Shown here: positions 56,216 to 64,000 of the stretch, one piece after another | How positions within the stretch are numbered: the first letter of the stretch is position 1 | Layout of the letters: each line of letters opens with the position of its first letter | Origin: Ganoderma boninense | Taxonomy: Eukaryota; Basidiomycota; Agaricomycetes; Polyporales; Polyporaceae | Assembly: GCA_002900995.3 (NCBI GenBank) | Contig: CM035304.1 | Coordinates: forward strand, 789,498 to 853,497 | DNA length: 64,000 nucleotides | Direction of reading: 5' to 3' | Made by a program: the position numbers and the translations under genes | The notes under the pieces: model-generated | Told to the model about the DNA's origin: nothing | The model's database searches: none | What the model saw: only the letters and a program-made list of their open reading frames with translations

Positions 56216-58090
56216 ACCATACAGGTACAACGGCCACAAACCACAGCCATAATCCATGACTCCTCTCTGAGGTGTGCCATAGATGCGCCGTGGAAGCTGT
56301 TCGGAAGACTTCGTGCGCAGTTGGCGATTTGCGGGTGCACAGGGACCGGGAGGAGGGGCCCCAGCCTTGGCGCACGTTCGAACGTATACACGGGTGGCTG
56401 GGGAGAATCCGCGTATTCGCACCCCACCGTTGGCCCCATCCATCCGCTGGAGGTTCTAGAAAGGAGGGAAAGGCATGGTCAATATTGGCGTTTAACACGT
56501 CATACTCAAGAAGTCGATACGAAAGCCCTACGACAAGCTCTGTCCTCGCGAAAATACCGCAGGCATCGTGGCGAGGAGAAACACGAGGTTAAAAACGTGT
56601 TTGTGAGACCGGTACCCCGCCGGCACAGCAAGAAGGTAGCCGGCGTGGGCAGTCTGACCCCCCGCCGCATTCATTTAAACGCTTTAGGGAGTGTATCTGC
56701 TGGCTGCGCACGTAGAAGACAGGCTTCCATTGCGATAAACACCGCCATGGAGATGCTAAGGTCATGGCACCTGGATAGCCGCCACGGCACTTTAGAAGGC
56801 CCAGGCTGTAAATGAATTTCTGGTCAATTCGCGTCCAGGACAAAAAAATACGACAATACGGGACAGATTCACAGGTAAACAAGGCTTTGGGATCAGAAGC
56901 GTGACGTGTCACATACACATCTATTGCAGAGAAACTCCAAAATTCAACTCCTTTGACGGAAATGCTCGTCGTCAAGGCCGGACGGCTGCTTTTGGGCACG
57001 GACAAGTCCACTAGCGGTCAAGTCGTGAACTTATCCATCCCCTCGGTGCTCTCACATCGGAAATACATCGACAACGAGAATAATACCGGTAACTAACTGC
57101 TGTTGGGGAGAACAACACGGATGTTCGGAGACAAGGTTCGCGAGCGCCCTTGTTGTTCTCTCGTGAGTCGTAGCAACAAGCGCCGATGAGGTTCTCCTCC
57201 TATCGTAAACAAAAAGCGAGAAGCCTCTCTGAACAAAGTCTCAGTACTTAAATTCGCTCACCTTTTACAAGGACGTGGGTATAAAGCATCGGCGCATGCA
57301 CTGGACGGGGAACCCGCCGTCGCCCCAGTCTAGGTCCTAAAGCAGTGGGCTTGGCAGGCCGCTCAGCAAAGATTCCTCTGCACAAGGTACGTCATGGACT
57401 CACCGTCATGTAAACGGAGGGGATATAAGGTCCCCGCAACGTATTCGAGTGCGCCGTAGTAGCCGGGACATGAGCCTTAGCGCAAGTGCGTGTGCAACGT
57501 TGAACTTCTTCGAAATCGCCAGCTCGCCCTTGATAAGCGCGCACACTGGTCGTCGGCCCGAGAAAGCCGTCTCAGGCTGGGCCGCTGTCACCGCCGTCCT
57601 CGAAATCGGGTCCATAATATTTCTTCAAGACATCTTTCTTCTCCATAATTTAGACCACAAATACTTATAGCCGACATTTGACACTGCATTGAGCGTCGGG
57701 GGATATAACGGGGGCGGAACCGGCCCTCTCCCACGGGCCTCCACAACTTGAATTGGGGCCTAACGGACAAATTTTCCCGACGGCACTCTCTCAAGACTCA
57801 AAGATGAGATCTGGAAGCACGGCGTGCAGGCTGTGTCCATTTACCATAAACGTGAACTTCCGCCACCAGGACGGCAGGCGATGCGTATGCGCCTCAAAAC
57901 ACGCGCAAGCCTTGAGGCTCGGAGCATCGTGGATGATGAGCCACGGGTCAGCGGAAGACTCGACACTGAGTCAGTATACACGTACCTTGCTCGACGTGCC
58001 GTGGATGGTCATCAGCGTTCGGCGCGGACGGCCTCTAGCCCTTCGAGAGTAGGCTGCGGATTGTAGTTGGATCTGGACGCAGGGGTCAGC
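56216..58090. other. Spacer between R1 and the R2-containing exon
   Basis: This is about 1.9 kb with no recognised gene. The equivalent place between R1 and R2 in the first copy is only about 50 nt, so this is either an insertion here or a deletion there. I did not find clear terminal repeats. Confidence 0.35.
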
Positions 58091-58430
58091 TCATGCCACG
58101 GTCCACGATACCCTAGACCTGGTCACCTGGAGCATCCCCACCTCTCTGACAACCCACGCTGTTCCATGCGCGACTTCTGGGCTGTCCTTGACATTTGATA
58201 CGACAATCCCTCCATCCAGCTTGGCAACTTCGACACTCCGTGTCATCCGTGAAAACCCTAAAACCTCGTGAGCCTCCGTGTACAAAAGGCGGGAGGAGTG
58301 ATAAAACGCTCGCACGGTGTCCATCTCCGCCGGCGACCCTGGATCCAACCGGACACGACGTCCGTTTTGGGGCACAACAAGGAGGGCCGTTCTTGGAACA
58401 ATATCCAGGTCAACATTGACCTAAAAGGCA
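58091..58430 (-). CDS. Hypothetical terminal exon of a duplicated gene (R2, copy 2)
   Basis: After an acceptor (CTTTTAG) the frame encodes VNVDLDIVPRTALLVVPQNG, then AEMDTVRAFYHSSRLLYTEA, then GGIVVSNVKDSPEVAHGTAW, stopping at 58091-58093. The matching copy at 51940-52270 is broken. Substitutions between the copies are partly conservative (NFNIDI versus NVDLDI), which suggests past selection on protein. Upstream exons are unclear, with a stop in the segment matching VDTWMRQ. No family is recognised. Confidence 0.4.
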
Positions 58431-58575
58431 GGAGTCGTTTCATTAGCGCCACCCGCACATCTCATCTCATCTCAGTAACCATGCACCTACTGTTGTGTAC
58501 CCTCTAGGCAGTACAGCCACCAACCGATCGTTATTGTCGCATCCATGTGTCCACAATGTCCGCCATCGCAGCACC
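58255..58575. repeat. Dispersed duplication block R2, copy 2
   Basis: This is the second copy of 51940-52270, in the same orientation. It shares AACCTCGTGAGCCTC, TTCTTGGAAC and ACAGCCACCAACCGATCG among other blocks. Confidence 0.75.
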
Positions 58576-61141
58576 CACTAGTGACCCCCTGCCCCAGAAC
58601 GGCACAACTTGAATGATCGCGGCATGCCCGGACCCCCTACCCACAAACAAGTTTAGCTCGTGCCTTCCACGACGTAGCATAGCACTCACCTGAACCCACA
58701 AATGAATTAAACGAAGAGCTATAGGAGAGCTAGAAGAGACGGAGGTGCATGCGGCGCCGATTGCTCGTCGCGCTGATCACCGTCAGCGGTCAACCTGGTT
58801 CAACAAGGCTTGGCGCCCATTTCCCGTCTCTCGAGCCCTGTTTCCGGGTCCACCTCACACGCTGCACCCGCGTTCTGATATGTACCGTGGCCATTCGTTC
58901 CTGTTGGGCGTCGTAGATCAACCGCGTGCAAGTACAGTACTCACACACGCTGCACCCTGAATCTCGGACCGACGAACACATGCGTTTCCGCAACTGCATT
59001 CAACCAGCAAGTTATACGGTGAGGTACTACACGGACGGAACACGGCGAGAACGAGAACGAAAATACTGATACTACAAGTACAACGACAGCGGGGGGTGGG
59101 GAGAGATACAAATATGCACATATTCGACGACTGTATGTGTATGGATGTGGGGGGGATTTCATTATGTTTGTACGACTTCTGACTCGAAAACCGTTCGTTC
59201 TTCTACGGCTACTTCCTCCTCTTCTACACAGCACAGACTCGCCGGCTAGCGGGCTGCGCCTCGAGCTCGTCCCCGTGCCCATCTGTGACGGGGGAGCAAT
59301 GAGGCGGGCGAATTAGAGCAGGCTGGTCCTCGGTATGGTTTGATGGCTACAGACGAAGGGCGATGAGGCGACGATTGAGATGAGCGCATGTGGTTGCGAG
59401 GACGAGCGACGAGGCAGGAGGGGAAGGGATAACGGGAAAACCAATTGCGACGAGAGCACGGTTCAAAGCGGAAAATAGGATACTGGAGGCGGTGGATTGG
59501 GAGACACGACAGGTCTGAGAGCGCCGGTTACATCTTCGGTTCGAAGACAACGGGAATGGTGACGAGGGGACGGGATGCGATTTAGTCGGATTGGCAGATG
59601 GAATCGGGAGGTGATGAGGAGGATCCGATGGTCGAAGGTTGGGTGGTGATAAGCAGGAAGCGATCGCAGGTCTTGGCAAGATGAGATGGTCGATGTTGGA
59701 CGAAAGGGAGGAGGTGCATGCGGAGTGGGAGGCACACAGGCAACCGGGTGCTGAGCGCCAGTGACGAGGAGGACGAAGGAGGGCAACGGGTGGGGCCGGT
59801 GAGGACTGGGAAGAGGGCTCAGGGGGAAAAAGAAAAACACCGAGGTAATCAGTGGTGGAAGAATAGATATCGACGAATGGAAACGGGAAAACGATGCGTC
59901 CACGACGGGGCGAGGAGGGAGGAGTGGGAAGTGTACGTAAGTGGCTCAACGCTGAGAAGTGGGCGCAACGAGGTTTGACATGGGGACACGGCGCGATGAG
60001 AAGACGACGAGCAGGGCGACGAAGAGAAGGGGGGAATGTGGACGAACTACACTACTATACAAGGCAAAAGTGTGATGAGCGAAGGGGATACGGAAGCGGA
60101 GATGGTATACATAATGCGGACACAGGCACGAGCCCACCACGCCTGGCTGCGGGGGACAACCTGCGTCCAAAGTCAACGGCATCGGAACCAACTGGGACAG
60201 CGAACATCAAAATCAAACAAGGGGAAATCATCAAACAATCAAACAGGAAACGCAAATGCAAGAAGCGGTACATACAAAAGGGGAGCCCTCCCCGGTTCCT
60301 CCAGCGCTCCCCAGGAGCGTGGCGTGCGTGCATGTGGCCCGCGACGCACCCGCGGCCGACCAGACGACCGTGCTTCGTCTTCGTAGGGTTCTTGTGCTGA
60401 TCCTCGGCATTCGTATTCCATCCTGGAAGCAAACATCCCACGTCCAGTCAAGGGCCCGACTCCGCAACGTAAACGACAATGCAGTAACGAGGCAAACGGC
60501 AAATAGAAGGCAAGGGCGGACACGACGTCACGGACGGGAAGTTTGAGTCCGCGACGGGCTAACAGGCACATGGCGCAGAACCGGCTCGGGAACAGTACAC
60601 CCCGCAAAGCGTCAACCGCCACTGATGTCGACGCGGCACAGGTCGTCGATTCGATCTCGCGGGGAGATCTCGAGGATAACGAAATGACGAAGGACGAGGC
60701 GAAGAAGTGTGATGGGAGATTGTCCGGATAGTGGATTCAACCGCCGAGGGATCCCGAAAAGACGCGAGCTACCGCTGCTCATGAGTCTACCCCCGAGATG
60801 GGGGCCAGAATCAAATGCGCAGCGGCGCCGCGCTGCGTCGCATGGTGTGCGTCACCAAATCTCGGAATAGGCTCCAGCTTCGAGCGCGCGCGGGGACCAA
60901 AAAGGACTCGCGTCGCATCCAGCCTGCTGTTCCTGTTGGAGGTATCATGCAGCCCCTAGCGGGCGCGCGGATCCCACGAGGTCGGTCGTCGCGTCGCGTA
61001 TATCAAGCTCGCCTCGCTTCGACGTCCCCCTTTCCCCCCTTCTTGCCTCTCCACCGCGAACCTCCTGCTCGATGCCTTGATGCTTGCCGATGCCAAACCT
61101 GCACTTCCCGCCTGACCTCCCCCACCCTCCCGACGTCCACC
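58576..61141. other. Gene-poor region
   Basis: Several long overlapping frames at 59340-60620 are Pro/Ser- or Arg/Gly-rich on both strands, as expected of purine/pyrimidine-biased non-coding DNA. No domain, intron plan or conserved motif is seen. Confidence 0.4.
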
Positions 61142-63582
61142 TCAGCGAGCTGGCACGACGCCTGCCACAGCAGACTGCCCTCGCGTGGCCGTAGCCGCCA
61201 CAGCAGCCGTCGGCGTGGCGCTCAATCTCGACAGTCGCGGCTCCGACTCCTTCGACGGCGTCCTCGGCTCTAGCTCCAGCTCGACGCCCTTCACAGAAGG
61301 CGTTCGCGGTTCCGCTTCCCCCCTCATCCGCTTGCCCGATATAGGCGATTCTTCGACGTCGAGCTCTTCGCTCGAGCGTTTGCGCTGCCGCTGGCCAAGC
61401 GGCGAACTTGATGGCGGGGGGGCGGACGCAGACGTTGTCGACGTCACAGATGGGGAGAGTGGCAGGGATGCGGAGTGATCGTAGGAGCCTTCCCTCTTCA
61501 TGCGCTTCGGTGGGGTGCGCGAACGATCAGAGAGATCAGAGGGGTCGGTCGTGGTGGTGAGTGAGAACGAGTCTGACTCGGTGTCGGGTTCGAGGTCCGA
61601 CGATGGCCGTTTACGCGACGTGGGGTGATATGCGGGGATGGGCGCAACGGCGAAGGACACTTCGTCAACCTCCCCACGTTCCGACTCGCAATCAAGCGAG
61701 TCGGATTCGTCTTCAGACTCATCGAGGTCGTCTTCCTCCTCCTCAGCAAGAGGTTGCGAAGGGGCTTCCTGGATGCGGATCTCGCCAAGAGGCTGCTGTG
61801 TTGGGGGCTGCTGCTGACCCTGCGCGGCCAGCTGAGCTTGCGTCGGAACCGTCTCGCTCGCGGCCATGTTGGCGTTCATCATCGCCCGTTCGCAGATGGA
61901 ACATTGACATTGCCAGAGGGGCGCACAAGCCTCCTTCCACACCTGCAGCAGTGGTCGGTTAGTACACTCAGCATGCCCCAAACGGAAGGCAAGGTCCATA
62001 CCACGCTCAATGCCTCACGACTATAGTGTGGCATGTGGTCCGTCACGATTGGTACATACGGTATGGGCCTCAAAAGCTCCGATGCTCTCAACGACGGTGA
62101 GTGTAAGTGGGAGAAGTGCAGCGGTGCTGCGGGTGGCACGCCAGTGATGGGGGACGACGCTGCGGCAGCATCGTCGTCTTTGTTCACAGGCGGCGGCGAT
62201 GGGGTCGTCTGAAGGGTCGTCGTGGAGAGGACGGGGCTGGTGGTGTGGGAGCCCCCGGACCGCGATGACGAAGACGAGTCATCCTCGTCTCTCTCCTTCT
62301 CCTGCTCATGAACGCGTCGTCGCTCCTCTTCCTCGAGTGCGAGCCGGTTCTGCCGGACCTCTACCCAGTCAACACCGTTGTACCACACCGACTCGTCCCG
62401 GAGCTCGTTGACGATCTCCTCGATCGTCGTGTTATGTGCGCGCATCGCCGCATCCGACCCATCGAAGGTCGCCTCTATGACGAACTTGCGGACGAGGTTT
62501 CGCATTGGCGGGAAGAGAATCTCCCGCATCTGCCGCTGGAAAGCGTAGTACGTTTGCTGGGCCAGATGAAATGTTGGGGGATGGGGAACGTTGTGTGTCT
62601 TCGGCCGCGGATGAGGGAGCTCTTGCGCCTCGTCACCCTGGCCGTCGTCGAGCGCGCCCTCGTAGATCGCCCGTCTATTCCACGGACACGGATGGCGCGC
62701 AGGAGCTAATCGAGGGCGACCGTATTCCGTGTTGTTGTAGAAGTCGTCCGCGGGACTGATCCAGTGACCGTCCAGAATCCGATTCCGCACCCAGTCGCTG
62801 ATCGCCAGTTCCCGGATCCCGCCAGCATCCTCCGTCAGGCTCATCATCTCCGGGTCCTCCATCTCATCCTCGCTCAGCTCCTCGTCGCTGCCGTACGCCT
62901 CACCTGCCTCCACTCTCGAAGTGAATCTCGATGCCGCGAGCGCCTGCTGCAGCATATCCGTGATCTTCGTGTACGAGCGCAGCCAGTGTTTCTCCTCCGC
63001 CAACTGCAGGACCTCACGAATGATGCCCTCGCCCAGGTCGATGAACGACTCCACCGATTGTCGAGTCTCCCAATCCAGGCCCGATCCTAGCCGTTGATCC
63101 ACCGCTATCTGCCACTCCGGTCGCATGCTGACGCGCTTCCAGAAATACTCGGCCCGACATGTTCGACACGTCGCCTCGACCTTTGGCCATGTCTCCTCGT
63201 CCTCATTCTCCACGCAGCAGACGGGCATCCCTTGCACGTAATCTTCCTCCAGCTCTGTCCTCGGAGCTTCTCGTAGACAGACGCCGCAGAACGAGGCGCT
63301 TTTCTGGTGCTCCTTGCACGCGCGGATCTGCCCGAACCAGGACGTCATCGACCGATGCTTCTCGCTGCCGACGCAGAGGCCCTCGCCGTTGTAGGGAGAG
63401 TTGATGCGGCAAACGAGACAGGAGACCATGAGCATGTTGTTGAAATGGTGCTGCATCGGTACCCGCTGGACGACGGCGCAATTCGAGCCAGCGGTGGGCG
63501 TGGGTTGGATGACGGTGAGATGGTTGTAGACACCCATAGGGTCAAGGACGGCAACAGCCTTGTTCCAAAAGGCATGATTTTC
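61142..63582 (-). CDS. Cys-rich, probably zinc-binding protein with acidic Ser/Pro-rich tail
   Basis: A large frame begins at an acceptor (CTTTCCTAG) near 63583 with ENHAFWNKAVAVLDPMGVYN, so an upstream exon is likely and the true start is unknown; the first internal ATG is at 63537. The N-terminal third has paired cysteines: CLVCRINSP, RACKEHQK, FCGVCLREAP, PVCCVENE and ATCRTCRAEY, suggesting two or more zinc sites. The middle is helical, with acidic patches (YGSDEELSEDEMEDPEMM). An intron (GTATGG, TACTAAC branch site, GCTGCAG) joins to WQCQCSICERAMMNANMA, another C-x-C-x2-C cluster. The C-terminus is disordered, Ser/Pro/Glu-rich with basic KR patches such as PPKRMKRE, which could be nuclear localisation signals. 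It may be a nuclear regulator. No family is recognised. Confidence 0.7.
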
Positions 63583-64000
63583 AACTAGGAAAGTTAGGTT
63601 AGCGAAATGAATTCATCTGATGAATCGTGATCATGAACAAGAAGAGGGCCGTTCTCAAGATCGTCGGTGCCTCTCGACGACTTAAGGAGCCGGTGGTCAT
63701 CTACGAACACGGACGACTCCAAGCCTCGTCTGACTATGAGTCGCCTCTAGCGCACTCAATTGAGTTCGAAACCCTATGTTGAACGTCCCTAAAATACCAT
63801 CTGCACACCCGATGTCCGGGAAAAGCAATCGCCACTGCGTTATCAATGAGGCTAGGCAAGCCGCACATAGGCCAGTGACCATTCAACAATGCAGAGGCCA
63901 TGCATTGTGAGATTCTTCCACCGAGCGCCTGATCACCGCCAATGCGGATGCACTGACGTCAATAGGCCCCGCGAACACATGCTGGCAGCGACGCTGCAGC
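63583..64000. other. Upstream flank of the Cys-rich gene
   Basis: This probably contains an intron and the first exon of the preceding gene, but no start codon or donor could be chosen with confidence. Nothing else is seen. Confidence 0.3.

Noticed and set aside
59347..60622. Several 100-200 codon frames rich in Pro, Ser or Arg
   Set aside because: They overlap on both strands, lack introns or domains, and reflect skewed base composition.
61185..62026. Plus-strand open frames opposite the Cys-rich gene
   Set aside because: They are antisense shadows of a Ser/Glu-rich GC-rich coding region without their own motifs.
1..64000. CRISPR arrays, bacterial operons, riboswitches or rRNA genes
   Set aside because: No regularly spaced repeats, Shine-Dalgarno-led gene runs or rRNA-like sequence were seen; spliced genes indicate a nuclear fungal genome.

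Overview
The window looks like a scaffold from a filamentous basidiomycete, most likely an Agaricomycete and perhaps a wood-decay polypore. The reasons are many short GT-AG introns (mostly 50-65 nt), GC-rich coding sequence, TATA boxes 50-100 nt upstream of starts, two families of F-box genes, a secreted neutral ceramidase and a polysaccharide lyase 14-like gene. There are three 100-N assembly gaps (1748-1847, 13323-13422, 42440-42539). All family names below come from reading motifs; no database search was run.

Layout. 1-1747: 5' part of a dynamin/Mx-like GTPase gene (copy A, +). 1848-2039: N-terminus of an SF1-helicase paralogue (-). 2711-5700: complete NAM7/UPF1-like SF1 helicase (-). 6345-7952: RPAC1, the shared subunit of RNA polymerases I and III (+). 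8312-14329: two OTT_1508-like deaminase genes in tandem, each followed by a convergent DUF3669 gene or relic, then a medium-chain reductase (-). 16713-17927: NmrA/isoflavone-reductase-like gene (+). 20641-25698: two paralogous F-box genes (+). 28964-32611: neutral ceramidase (+). 33198-36209: full-length dynamin-like GTPase copy C (-). 39490-40560: intronless protein of unknown function (-). 41459-42340: F-box-family relic (-). 42540-44489: dynamin copy B (-), whose locus is a near-identical inverted copy of 1-1747. 45748-46216: small secreted protein (+). 46723-47850: PL14-like lyase (-). 48220-54480: two F-box/leucine-rich paralogues (-) interleaved with dispersed duplicated blocks up to 58.6 kb. 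61142-63582: Cys-rich, probably zinc-binding protein (-), running toward the window end.

The conserved core genes (RPAC1, ceramidase, reductases) sit singly. Everything else is in fast-duplicating families: Mx-like dynamins (3), SF1 helicase (2), deaminases (2 plus a relic), DUF3669 (1 plus a relic) and F-box proteins (4 plus a relic). These show tandem and inverted copies, truncations, nonsense codons and frameshifts. I read this as an accessory, rapidly evolving region. Mx-like dynamins, a helicase of the UPF1/NAM7 class and deaminase-fold proteins would suit nucleic-acid surveillance or non-self recognition, but that link is inference from co-location.

Quality warning: at least six single- or double-base frameshifts lie in otherwise well-conserved exons (two in the ceramidase, one each in NmrA, F-box 1, F-box 2 and dynamin A), several at homopolymers. 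Some apparent pseudogenes may therefore be sequencing errors. Intron boundaries given are by eye.
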